From Afipia sp. (GTDB lineage: Bacteria > Pseudomonadota > Alphaproteobacteria > Rhizobiales > Xanthobacteraceae), in assembly GCA_026400415.1 (NCBI GenBank), contig JAPLPA010000201.1, forward strand, positions 1 to 9,290: a DNA stretch of 9,290 nucleotides, written 5' to 3'. The notes under the pieces were generated by a model, which saw only the letters and a program-made list of their open reading frames with translations, searched no databases and had not been told where the DNA came from. Of this stretch, positions 1-7,187 are shown one piece after another (positions within the stretch are counted from its first letter, which is position 1; every line of letters starts with the position of its first letter). Made by a program: the position numbers and the translations under genes.

Positions 1-477
1 AACCCGAACGGCGACGGCACCTTCTTTCCGAATGCCAGCCAGAGAATTCGGGGATTTGAAACGACGCTCAACGGCTACGTCACCAATCAGTGGCAGTCAC
101 AGCTCGGCTACTCGTACACCGATGCACGCATCGTGGCCGGCACGACGGCCACCATCGTGGCGGGTAACCGAATTCAGCTTGTTCCGTTCAATCAGTTCTC
201 GTGGTGGAACAAGTATCAGATCGACGAGCGTTGGGGGGCGGCTGCCGGCGTGATCTACTTCTCGAATTCGTTTGCGTCGTCCGACGACACGGTACGGCTG
301 CCGGGCTTCGTTCGCTTCGACACTGCTCTCTACGCGAAGATCCACCAGAACTGGCGCGCGCAGTTCAATATCGAGAACATCTTCAATACCGGTTACTGGG
401 CATCCGCCGATGGCAACAACAACCTGTCGCCCGGCAATCCGCGTACATTCCGGCTTTCTGCAACGGCGAAATTCTAA
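1..477 (+). CDS. TonB-dependent siderophore receptor, C-terminal end (partial)
   Basis: This is the last 158 residues of an outer-membrane TonB-dependent receptor; the frame is open from base 1 and stops at TAA 475-477. It would form the end of a 22-strand beta-barrel that imports a ferric siderophore using TonB energy. What is visible: alternating polar and aromatic strands typical of barrel walls, the segment GFETTLNGYVTNQWQ, a penultimate-strand block NIENIFNTGYWASADGNN, then SPGNPRTFRLSATAKF ending in a terminal Phe, the usual BAM recognition residue of outer-membrane proteins. The N-L-S-P-G-N-P-R block before the last strand is common in catecholate receptors of the Fiu/FhuE type, but the exact ligand cannot be told. 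The plug domain and TonB box lie outside the window. It is separated from the aromatic genes by a strong terminator, so it is probably an unrelated neighbouring unit. Confidence 0.88.
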   Translation, partial: NPNGDGTFFPNASQRIRGFETTLNGYVTNQWQSQLGYSYTDARIVAGTTATIVAGNRIQLVPFNQFSWWNKYQIDERWGAAAGVIYFSNSFASSDDTVRLPGFVRFDTALYAKIHQNWRAQFNIENIFNTGYWASADGNNNLSPGNPRTFRLSATAKF

Positions 478-508
478 AAGCCCCATCTAACGCCAATGAC
501 GACCGAGG

Positions 509-540
509 CGGGAAGCGAGCAATCGCTTCCCGTTTTCGTT
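509..540 (+). terminator. Rho-independent terminator after the TonB receptor
   Basis: A perfect 10-bp stem (CGGGAAGCGA at 509-518 pairing with TCGCTTCCCG at 523-532) is closed by a GCAA tetraloop of the stable GNRA class and followed at once by TTTTCGTT. It begins 31 bases after the receptor stop codon. All hallmarks of an intrinsic terminator are present, and it insulates the receptor from the downstream ligase operon. Confidence 0.9.
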
Positions 541-570
541 TGACAGGTATCCTCAACTAGGCATTATATT
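540..570 (+). promoter_or_regulatory. Candidate sigma-70 promoter for the ligase/transporter operon
   Basis: An exact TTGACA lies at 540-545. Two -10 candidates follow: CATTAT at 562-567 (16-base spacer, 4 of 6 consensus matches) or TATATT at 565-570 (19-base spacer, 5 of 6). The site starts right at the T-tail of the receptor terminator and is the only good promoter-like sequence before the ligase. The -10 region is overlapped by GGCA-N6-TGCA (560-573), one base away from the TGCA-N6-TGCA pattern known for the BzdR regulator, so repression at this point is possible. The leader to the first strong ribosome-binding site would be about 60 bases. Called by eye only. Confidence 0.45.
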
Positions 571-646
571 GCATCAGCCACGACAAGCGGCGAGAGAAAC
601 TGCATTATTATTTGTAACATTGAAGCAGTCGTTGAGGGGGAGACCA

Positions 647-724
647 ATGCCTGCTTTCGCGCTGACAGCGCAGGGTCGTAACGTGCCGCCTCTGTCCATC
701 CGGCATGGGTTCATGCGCCAATGA
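647..724 (+). CDS. 25-residue mini-ORF coupled to the feruloyl-CoA synthase start
   Basis: This short frame begins at ATG 647 with the best Shine-Dalgarno sequence of the leader (GAGGGGGAG, 634-642). It encodes a 25-residue peptide starting MPAFALTAQGRN and ends at TGA 722-724. That stop overlaps the ATG at 721 in an ATGA arrangement, which usually means translational coupling. The ligase ATG itself has no recognisable ribosome-binding site, so ribosomes loaded here would re-initiate on the ligase. I do not recognise the peptide. Its PPLSIRHG stretch loosely resembles the L-x-x-V-R-x-G block near the N-terminus of some feruloyl-CoA synthases, so it could instead be the true ligase N-terminus cut off by a frameshift. 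Both readings are inference. Confidence 0.4.
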   Translation: MPAFALTAQGRNVPPLSIRHGFMRQ

Positions 725-2871
725 TAAAGACTGCTGCGCACCGGCGCGAAGAGCTCGATACAATGTTCGCTGCCGCGCAGATCGACGCGACACGCAAGGC
801 CGACGGTAGCATCTGGCTGAAATCCGCAGTGCCGCTTGACGCTTATGCGCGCTGCGTCGGCGACTGGCTGGAGCAATGGGCGATTGAGACGCCCGACGCG
901 GTTTTTCTCGCCGAGCGCGCCAGCGCTGACGTGCCGTGGACGCGTCTCAGTTATCGCGACACTTTGAAAAAAGTCCGTGCCGCTGGCGGCTGGCTGCTTG
1001 CGCAGAACATGAGTGCCCAACGTCCGCTCATGGTCCTTTCCGACAATTCCATCGACCACGCAGTCTTTATGCTGGCCGCGATGCATGTCGGCGTGGCGAC
1101 GGCGTCGATCTCGCCGGCCTATTCGCTGGTTTCGAAGGATTTCGACAAACTCAAGAACATGATCGCGCTGCTGGAGCCAGGTGCGATCTATGTGGCGAAC
1201 GCAAAGCAATTTACGCCAGCACTAAACGCGATTGCGCCGCTGCACAGCGCCAAAATCGTGGCGGGCGATCCGGCGGGATTTGAGGGCGCAATTGCTTTCT
1301 CGGAAATTACACGCGCGACTGAAAGCGCCGCTGTCGCAAAAGCCTTTGCAGGCGTTAATCACGACACCATCGCGAAATTTCTTTTCACTTCCGGCTCAAC
1401 CGGCTCGCCGAAGGCCGTCATCAACACCCAGCGCATGTTGACCTCCAATCAGGCGGCGAAGCTGCAGGTCTGGACGTTTCTCAACAATGGCCCGCTGACC
1501 ACGCTCGACTGGTTGCCATGGAGTCATACATTCGGCGGCAATCACAATTTCAACGGCGTGTTGCGGACCGGCGGCACGCTGCATATCGACAGCGGCAAGC
1601 CCGCGCCCGGATTGTTCGCATTGTCGCTCGCAAATCTGCGCGACGTTATCCCCGACGTTTATTTCAATGTCCCGCGCGGTTACGACATGCTGGTCGCAGC
1701 GCTGCGCGAGGATGCGACGCTCCGGCGGCGTTTTTTCTCCAGCGTGCGGGTAATGTTTTATGCGGGTGCCGCGTTGCCGCAGAATTTGTGGGAAGCGCTC
1801 GAAAAAATGTCGATTGCAACTGTCGGCCATGCGGTACCGATCGTCTCCTCATGGGGATCGACCGAGACTGCGCCGCTTGCAACCGATTGCCATTTTCAGG
1901 CGGAGCGCTCCGGCAATGTCGGCGTGCCTATACCGGGAACCGAACTGAAATTGCTTCCCAGTGGCGACAAACTTGAAGTGCGCGTCCGCGGACCGAACGT
2001 GACGCCCGGTTACTGGAAAGCCCCGGAGCAGACCGCGAAGGCATTCGACGCCGACGGCTTCTATCTGATGGGCGACGCGATGACGTTCGCCGATCCGCAG
2101 CGGCCTGAACTCGGATTGTTTTTCGATGGCCGCGTTTCGGAAGATTTCAAGCTCACGACAGGTACCTGGATCAGCGTCGGAACGCTCCGCGTCGCGGCTA
2201 TCGCGGCTCTTGCGCCGGTGGCGCAGGACATCGTGGTCGCGGGGCATGACGGCGACGAGGTGCGGTTTCTGGTGATCCCCAACATCGCGGCTTGTCGCGT
2301 GCTGGCGAAACTCGTCGACGATGCGGGCGTCGAGAGCGTTCTGAGCAACGACCTTGTGCGTAACGCCGTCGCAGCAGGATTGGCCAAGCTGAAATCCAGC
2401 GGCGGAGGCTCATCGACCTTTGCAACGCGTGCGCGTCTGATGAGTGAACCGCCATCGGTCGACCATGGTGAAATTACCGACAAGGGCTACATCAACCAGC
2501 GCGCCGTATTGTCGCGCCGTGCTGACGAAGTCGCCAAACTCAACAGCAATGACACCAAGGACTGGATCGGCTGCCCTCGACGGTGGCCGCACCTGCTGAA
2601 TTATTCAAACAAAACCGGGAGGGACCAACATGACCAAGATCGACAAAATGAAACTGACACGCCGCACGCTGCTGACATCTGCCGCTGGTGCCGCGACATT
2701 CGCCGCCGCGCCACGCCTGTTTACTCCGGCTCTTGCGCAGGGTGCGCCGCTCAAGGTCGGCATGATGCTGCCTTACAGCGGCACGTTCGCAAAGCTCGGC
2801 ACCTTCATCGACTCTGGCTTCAAGCTCTATGTCGAACAGAAGGGCGGCAAGCTCGGCGGCCGCACCGTTGA
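721..2871 (+). CDS. Feruloyl-CoA synthase-like acyl-CoA ligase, with aberrant 3' extension
   Basis: This is an ANL-superfamily AMP-forming ligase that would activate a hydroxycinnamate or related aromatic acid to its CoA thioester in the cytoplasm, using ATP. Visible motifs: the N-terminal block PLDAYARCVGDWLEQWA (about residues 40-56); the P-loop FTSGSTGSPK (222-231); WGSTET with E382; LMGDAMTF with D452; then GRVSEDFKLTTGTW, a block I associate with feruloyl-CoA synthases; and ITDKGYINQRAV near the end, with the likely catalytic Lys. Family similarity stops near residue 610 (nt 2550), which fits the usual size of about 600-630 residues. The frame then runs on for another 107 codons, the last 80 overlapping the binding-protein gene in a different frame, and these look like noise. 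The natural stop has probably been lost. The start is uncertain: ATG 721 lacks a ribosome-binding site and ATG 763 (MFAAAQIDATRKADGS) also fits the family. It is first in the operon with the ABC transporter. Confidence 0.8.
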   Translation: MIKTAAHRREELDTMFAAAQIDATRKADGSIWLKSAVPLDAYARCVGDWLEQWAIETPDAVFLAERASADVPWTRLSYRDTLKKVRAAGGWLLAQNMSAQRPLMVLSDNSIDHAVFMLAAMHVGVATASISPAYSLVSKDFDKLKNMIALLEPGAIYVANAKQFTPALNAIAPLHSAKIVAGDPAGFEGAIAFSEITRATESAAVAKAFAGVNHDTIAKFLFTSGSTGSPKAVINTQRMLTSNQAAKLQVWTFLNNGPLTTLDWLPWSHTFGGNHNFNGVLRTGGTLHIDSGKPAPGLFALSLANLRDVIPDVYFNVPRGYDMLVAALREDATLRRRFFSSVRVMFYAGAALPQNLWEALEKMSIATVGHAVPIVSSWGSTETAPLATDCHFQAERSGNVGVPIPGTELKLLPSGDKLEVRVRGPNVTPGYWKAPEQTAKAFDADGFYLMGDAMTFADPQRPELGLFFDGRVSEDFKLTTGTWISVGTLRVAAIAALAPVAQDIVVAGHDGDEVRFLVIPNIAACRVLAKLVDDAGVESVLSNDLVRNAVAAGLAKLKSSGGGSSTFATRARLMSEPPSVDHGEITDKGYINQRAVLSRRADEVAKLNSNDTKDWIGCPRRWPHLLNYSNKTGRDQHDQDRQNETDTPHAADICRWCRDIRRRATPVYSGSCAGCAAQGRHDAALQRHVRKARHLHRLWLQALCRTEGRQARRPHR

Positions 2872-3835
2872 GTTCGTGCAGGTCGACGATGAGTCGAAGC
2901 CGGAGGCCGCGACCGACAACATGAACCGCATCGTCAGCCGCGAGAAGGCCGATGTGGTGGTCGGCACTGTGCATTCCGGCGTCGCGATGGCGATGGTGAA
3001 AGTCGCGCGCGACACCAACACGCTGATGATTATTCCGAACGCGGGCGCCAATGACGCAACTGGCGCGCTGTGTGCGCCGAACATTTTCCGCACGTCGTTC
3101 TCGAACTGGCAGACAACCTATCCTGCGGGCAAGGTTCTGTTCGACGCCGGCATCAAGAAGGTGATGACTGTGACGTGGCGCTATACGGCGGGTGCCGAAA
3201 TGATCGGAGCATTTGCCGAGAGCTATACGAAGCTCGGCGGCAAGATCATGAGCGATCTCACTGTGCCGTTTCCTGAAGTCGAATTCCAGGCGCTCCTCGC
3301 ACAGATCGCATCGGAAAAACCCGACGCGGTGTTCTCGTTCTTCGCCGGCGGTGGCGCAGTGAAGTTTGTGAAGGACTACGCAGCGGCAGGTCTCAACAAG
3401 ACCATTCCGCTTTATGGCGCGGGCTTCCTCACCGACGGGACCATTGCGGCGCAGGGTGAAGCCGCCAATGGCATCAAGACCACGCTTCATTATGCGGACA
3501 ATCTCGGCAACCCGGCCAACGTTGCGTTCCTCAAGGCGTTCAAGGACAAGACCAGCAATGTCGGCGACATCTATGCTGTGCAGGGTTACGACGCCGCAGC
3601 GTTGCTCGACATCGGCCTCAGCGCCGTGAAGGGCGACGACAAGGCGCGAGACGCCATGGTGAAGGCGATGGAAACCGCCAAGATCGATTCGCCGCGCGGG
3701 CCGTTGTCGTTCAACAAGGCGCACAACCCGATCCAGAACATCTATCTGCGCGAGGTCCGCAACGGCCGCAACGAGATGATCTCGATTGCACAGGCTGCGG
3801 TGGACGATCCGGCGCGCGGCTGCAAGATTTCGTAA
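2630..3835 (+). CDS. ABC transporter periplasmic binding protein, LivK type, likely aromatic-acid binding
   Basis: This 401-residue type I periplasmic binding protein captures the substrate for the Liv-type importer encoded next to it. Its N-terminus carries a twin-arginine-like signal (LTRRTLLTSAAG, R11 and R12), a hydrophobic Ala-rich stretch, and a likely cleavage site after ALA at residue 36. The mature domain opens with LKVGMMLPYSGTFAKLG (41-57), the standard first strand and binding loop of the LivK/Peripla_BP_6 family. C148 (GALCAPN) and C398 (GCKIS) are candidates for a disulfide. The start is well supported: GGGAGGG at 2617-2623 lies six bases before ATG. Members of this family beside aromatic-degradation genes in Rhodopseudomonas bind benzoate-type ligands. 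With two aromatic CoA ligases and boxR in the same window, an aromatic acid is a more likely ligand than leucine. The exact ligand is inference. Confidence 0.9.
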   Translation: MTKIDKMKLTRRTLLTSAAGAATFAAAPRLFTPALAQGAPLKVGMMLPYSGTFAKLGTFIDSGFKLYVEQKGGKLGGRTVEFVQVDDESKPEAATDNMNRIVSREKADVVVGTVHSGVAMAMVKVARDTNTLMIIPNAGANDATGALCAPNIFRTSFSNWQTTYPAGKVLFDAGIKKVMTVTWRYTAGAEMIGAFAESYTKLGGKIMSDLTVPFPEVEFQALLAQIASEKPDAVFSFFAGGGAVKFVKDYAAAGLNKTIPLYGAGFLTDGTIAAQGEAANGIKTTLHYADNLGNPANVAFLKAFKDKTSNVGDIYAVQGYDAAALLDIGLSAVKGDDKARDAMVKAMETAKIDSPRGPLSFNKAHNPIQNIYLREVRNGRNEMISIAQAAVDDPARGCKIS

Positions 3836-3847
3836 GGCATTCCAAGG

Positions 3848-3878
3848 GCGGGTCTTTGCGGCCCGCACTTTTCTTTTG
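3848..3878 (+). terminator. Partial terminator / attenuating hairpin between binding protein and permease
   Basis: A 7-bp stem (GCGGGTC 3848-3854 with GGCCCGC 3860-3866, one G-U pair) and a five-base loop are followed by the T-rich run ACTTTTCTTTTG. It lies 12 bases after the binding-protein stop, in the only sizeable gap inside the transporter operon. Hairpins here are common in binding-protein operons: they lower downstream transcription and protect the upstream mRNA, giving an excess of binding protein over permease. It is shorter than the receptor terminator, so read-through is expected. Confidence 0.6.
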
Positions 3879-3891
3879 ATGGATCGATCCG

Positions 3892-4732
3892 ATGGACCTC
3901 GCCACGTTCGGCGTTCAGCTTCTGAATGCCATTCAGTACGGGATGGTCCTGTTTCTCGTCGCCAGTGGGCTGACGCTGGTGTTCGGAATTCTCGGCGTCA
4001 TCAATCTCGCGCACGGCGCGTTCTACATGCTGGGCGCATATCTGGCGTACTGGATCGCCGCCTACACCGGAAGCTTTCTGATCGCGCTTGTTGCAGGGGT
4101 CGTCATCGCGTTTCTGGTCGGGCTGGTGCTCGAAAATGTTTTCATTCGCAGGCTCTATGGCCGCGATCATCTCGCGCAAGTTCTCTTGAGCTTCGGCCTC
4201 ATCCTCGCCATTGACGAAATCCGCCAAATTCTTTTCGGCAAGGATGTACATTCGGTACTGCCGCCGGAAACTTTACGCGGCGCGATTCAGCTCACGGACA
4301 ATTTGTCCTATCCGGTGTATCGCCTTGCGATCTGCGTGTTCTGCCTCGCGGTCGCTGCCGCAATTTATTTTGTGATTCAGCGAACAAAAGTGGGAATGAT
4401 CGTGCGCGCCGGCGCGGAGAACCGCGAAATGACTCGCACGCTCGGCATCGGCTTCGACCGTATAAACCGTTATGTGTTTGCGGTTGGCATCGCGCTCGCA
4501 GCGCTCGGCGGCATCGTTGTTGCCCCCGTCTCGACCGTTGTCATTCGTCGTCGTTGTGCTGGGCGGCATCGGCTCCATCGGAGGCGCTGCCATCGGTGCG
4601 CTTTTGATCGGGCTCACCGATACGTTCGGCAAGGTGCTGTTCCCGAGCGTGTCGAGCTTTCTGATCTATGGGTTGATGGCTGCCGTGCTGCTGTGGCGGC
4701 CCAACGGCATTCTTGGCCGGCGGGATTCGTGA
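3892..4732 (+). pseudogene. livH: LivH-type ABC permease, frameshifted by an internal deletion near 4540
   Basis: This is the first membrane subunit of the importer. From ATG 3892 the frame encodes a normal LivH start: GLTLVFGILGVINLAHGAFYMLGAY (split here as residues 26-50), several hydrophobic helices, and the cytoplasmic coupling loop RTKVGMIVRAGAENREM (164-180), up to APVSTV at residue 216. It then leaves the family: the same frame continues as Arg- and His-rich noise to a stop at 4735-4737. The conserved C-terminal part resumes in the +2 frame from 4541, as SFVVVVLGGIGSIGG and then IYGLMAAVLLWRPNGILG, ending at TGA 4730-4732. About 10 residues normally found between the two parts (a loop with a P-G-M-G motif in relatives) are missing. 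A deletion of about 32 bases would explain both the loss and the frame change. 216 plus 63 plus about 10 residues gives the usual length of about 290. As written, the last two or three helices are lost and the importer should not assemble. An assembly error is possible. Confidence 0.82.
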
Positions 4733-4733
4733 C

Positions 4734-5723
4734 GTGAACGCATCACACCGCGCCACACTCGCGCCCCTCATATTGCTTGCCATCGCGGTCGCGCTGCCCT
4801 TCGTGGCACCGACATACTATGTGCAGTTCGCCAGCAAGGCCCTCATCATGGGCATCCTGGCGATGGCGCTCAATCTCGTTGTCGGCTTCGGCGGATTGGT
4901 TTCGCTGTGTCATGCAGCGTTTTTCGGCATTGCGGGTTACACGCTGGCATTGCTGTCGCCGAAATACGATCCGGCGTCGTTCTGGCTGACGTTTCCAATT
5001 GCCGTTGCGGCGTCTGCCTTCGCCGCAATGGTGATCGGCGCGCTCGCGCTGCGCACGCGCGGCATCTATTTCATCATGGTAACGCTGGCGTTCGGCGAGA
5101 TGCTGTTCTTTCTATTTCACGATTCGAAATTCGCCGGCGGCTCCGACGGCGCATTCATCTACAACAAGCCATCGCTCGGTCTTGCGTGGATGAATCTCGA
5201 AAAGCCGGTGATTTTCTACTTCTTCATTCTTGTCATTTTGATCGCAGTGATCGCGCTCCTGACGATGATCGTACGCTCACCATTCGGTCATGCGTTGACG
5301 GCGGCGCGCGACAATGAACGCCGCGCCCGCGCATTGGGGTTTCCGATTTTTAGATTGCAACTGACAGCCTTCACGATCTCGGGGGCGATTGCGGGCATCG
5401 CAGGATATTTTGCGGCTGCGCAGTTCGGTTTTGTCGCGCCGCAGGTGCTCGGTTGGCATGTCTCCGCAACGGTGCTGGTGATGGTGCTGATCGGCGGATT
5501 ACGTTCGGTATCGGGCCCACTGGTGGGCGCGCTGGTTCTGATCGGGCTTGAGGAAATTTTGAAAGCCTCGACCGAATACTGGAAGCTTGCCGAAGGGCTT
5601 ATCATCATCGCGATCGTGCTGATGTTACCGACTGGCGTGCGGCAATTGCTGACGCTGGTGCTCGGCTCGCACGACTCACGCGACGCCGTCACAAGCCCAC
5701 CCGCGAAGGTGGATCATGGCTGA
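4734..5723 (+). CDS. livM: LivM-type ABC permease
   Basis: This second membrane subunit of the importer would form the channel together with LivH. It has 329 residues from GTG 4734, and about eight to ten hydrophobic segments can be seen. Family marks: LNLVVGFGGLVSLCHAAFFG (47-66), LALRTRGIYFIMVTLAFGEM (104-123), the cytoplasmic coupling loop SPFGHALTAARDNERRARAL (182-201), and GGLRSVSGPLVGALVL (254-269) ending in LMLPTGVRQL. I chose GTG 4734, one base after the livH stop, because it gives a normal N-terminus; TTG 4713 in the same frame would add seven residues overlapping livH. The gene overlaps livG by 8 bases (ATGGCTGA), which implies translational coupling. The reading frame is intact, unlike livH. 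Confidence 0.9.
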   Translation: MNASHRATLAPLILLAIAVALPFVAPTYYVQFASKALIMGILAMALNLVVGFGGLVSLCHAAFFGIAGYTLALLSPKYDPASFWLTFPIAVAASAFAAMVIGALALRTRGIYFIMVTLAFGEMLFFLFHDSKFAGGSDGAFIYNKPSLGLAWMNLEKPVIFYFFILVILIAVIALLTMIVRSPFGHALTAARDNERRARALGFPIFRLQLTAFTISGAIAGIAGYFAAAQFGFVAPQVLGWHVSATVLVMVLIGGLRSVSGPLVGALVLIGLEEILKASTEYWKLAEGLIIIAIVLMLPTGVRQLLTLVLGSHDSRDAVTSPPAKVDHG

Positions 5724-6480
5724 CAATTCGCAAATCGCGCTCCGTGCCGTCGGCCTGCACAAACATTTCGGCGGACTGAACGCCGTGTCGGATGTGTCGC
5801 TTGATGTGAAGGCTGGTGAAATTCACGCCGTTATCGGCCCCAACGGTGCCGGAAAATCGACGCTCATCAACCTTCTGTCCGGCGACCTGTCGCTCAATGC
5901 GGGCGAAATTCTGCTTGGCGATCGCGATATCACGACATTCGGTGCCGACAAACGCGCCCGCGCGGGTGTCGGCCGTTCGTATCAGAAGACCACGATCTTC
6001 CAGCATTTCACCGCGCAGGAGAATGTTCGGCTCGCCGCACAGGCGCATTCGGCCTCGCCTCTGAAAATGTCCGGCGGCATTTTCTCGGATGACGTTGTCA
6101 CTTCGCGCACCCGCGACGCGCTTGAGCGGGCGGGGCTGACGCACCGGGCGAATTTGACTGCGAGCCATCTGTCCCACGGCGAACAGCGTCAGCTTGAGAT
6201 CGCGATGGTGCTGGCGACGCAACCACGCGTCATTCTGCTTGACGAGCCGCTGGCGGGGATGGGGCAGGCCGAGGCTCGCGGCATGGTCGCTCTGATCGCA
6301 TCGCTCAAACTGAATCGCGCGGTGCTTGTCGTCGAGCACGATATGGATGCGGTGTTTGAGTTGGCGGACCGCCTCACCGTGATGGCGGACGGGCAGGTGA
6401 TCGCCAGCGGGTTGCCGCAGATGGTGCGCAACGATCCGGCGGTGAAGCTCGCTTATCTGGGTGACGGAGACGCCGCATGA
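5716..6480 (+). CDS. livG: LivG-type ABC transporter ATP-binding protein
   Basis: This 254-residue cytoplasmic ATPase is one of two that drive the importer. Every ABC element can be seen: Walker A GPNGAGKST (41-49), Q-loop at SYQKT (Q90), signature LSHGE (152-156; the usual LSGGE or LSYGE varies here in LivG proteins), Walker B VILLDEP (172-178) with catalytic E177, and switch His in VVEHDMD (H208). The C-terminal tail continues past the H-loop with the MADGQVIASG strand pair and a short extension ending in AYLGDGDAA, as in LivG. The ribosome-binding site GAAGGTGG lies just ahead of ATG 5716. It overlaps livM by 8 bases and livF by 4 (ATGA), so the three are almost certainly co-translated. 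Confidence 0.94.
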   Translation: MADNSQIALRAVGLHKHFGGLNAVSDVSLDVKAGEIHAVIGPNGAGKSTLINLLSGDLSLNAGEILLGDRDITTFGADKRARAGVGRSYQKTTIFQHFTAQENVRLAAQAHSASPLKMSGGIFSDDVVTSRTRDALERAGLTHRANLTASHLSHGEQRQLEIAMVLATQPRVILLDEPLAGMGQAEARGMVALIASLKLNRAVLVVEHDMDAVFELADRLTVMADGQVIASGLPQMVRNDPAVKLAYLGDGDAA

Positions 6481-7187
6481 GCGATCTCCTCTACGTCCAG
6501 AAGCTGGAAGCGTTTTACGGCGCTGGCCAGGTGCTGCACGGCATCGACCTGAAAGTCGGGCGTGGTGAGCAGATCGCGTTGATCGGCCGCAATGGCATGG
6601 GAAAGACGACGCTGCTGCGCTCTCTGATCGGTCTCGTGGCCGACACGCGCGGTCATATTGAATTCGCCGGGCATGACATCAAGGGCGAAGCGCCGGAAAT
6701 CATTGCGCGGGCCGGCATGGCGCTGGTGCCTGAAGGGCGTGGCGTATTCGCCTCGTTGAACGTGGTCGAGAATATCACAATGGCAGCTCGCGCCGGTACC
6801 GACGGGCAAACGCGCTGGACACTGGATAAAATCTATCAGCTGTTCCCACGCCTCCATGCGCGGCGCCACAATGGCGGCCATCAACTCTCCGGCGGCGAAC
6901 AGCAGATGCTGACCATCGGGCGTGCATTGATGACCAACCCGGATTTGCTCCTGATTGACGAGGCGACCGAAGGTCTCGCGCCGCTGGTGGCGAAGGATAT
7001 CTGGGCGACGTTCGGTATCATCCGCAGCGAGGGCGTTGCCACCATCGTGGTCGACAAGGATTTCCGCGCGCTGTCACGCGTCGCCGACCGCATGGTGATG
7101 CTCTCGAAGGGCGTCGTGGTATTTGACGGATCGCCCAGTGAGCTTGCCGCGAAGCAGGATATGCTGGAGCAGCACCTCGGCGTTTAG
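6477..7187 (+). CDS. livF: LivF-type ABC transporter ATP-binding protein
   Basis: This second ATPase of the importer has 236 residues, the usual LivF length. Visible elements: Walker A GRNGMGKTT (37-45), the LivF-typical VPEGRGVF after the Q-loop position (84-91), signature LSGGE (137-141), and Walker B LLLIDEATEG with D161 and E162. The switch-loop His is replaced: the sequence reads VVDKDFRAL, with Lys 194 where most ABC ATPases have His. Classical LivF proteins also lack this His (VEQN), so the active site pairing with LivG's H208 would make the transporter asymmetric. The start overlaps livG as ATGA. It is the last gene of the operon, and its TAG overlaps the stop of the convergent boxR gene. 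Confidence 0.94.
   Translation: MSDLLYVQKLEAFYGAGQVLHGIDLKVGRGEQIALIGRNGMGKTTLLRSLIGLVADTRGHIEFAGHDIKGEAPEIIARAGMALVPEGRGVFASLNVVENITMAARAGTDGQTRWTLDKIYQLFPRLHARRHNGGHQLSGGEQQMLTIGRALMTNPDLLLIDEATEGLAPLVAKDIWATFGIIRSEGVATIVVDKDFRALSRVADRMVMLSKGVVVFDGSPSELAAKQDMLEQHLGV

Noticed and set aside
599..629. Inverted repeat ACTGC ... GCAGT in the leader of the first ligase.
   Set aside because: The arms are only 5 bases with a 21-base loop and do not extend, so this is likely chance.
574..1209. Open frame of 211 codons on the minus strand over the ligase leader and N-terminus.
   Set aside because: No motif, no convincing ribosome site, and it opposes a clear coding frame.
2540..3868. Long open frame of 442 codons on the minus strand opposite the binding-protein gene.
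   Set aside because: It is rich in Arg, His and Ala with no recognisable motif, and it mirrors a well-supported plus-strand gene. Such antisense frames are common in GC-rich DNA.
4523..4540. Run of five C residues in livH as a programmed frameshift site.
   Set aside because: Shifting there still leaves about 11 conserved residues missing, so slippage does not restore a normal permease. A deletion explains the data better.
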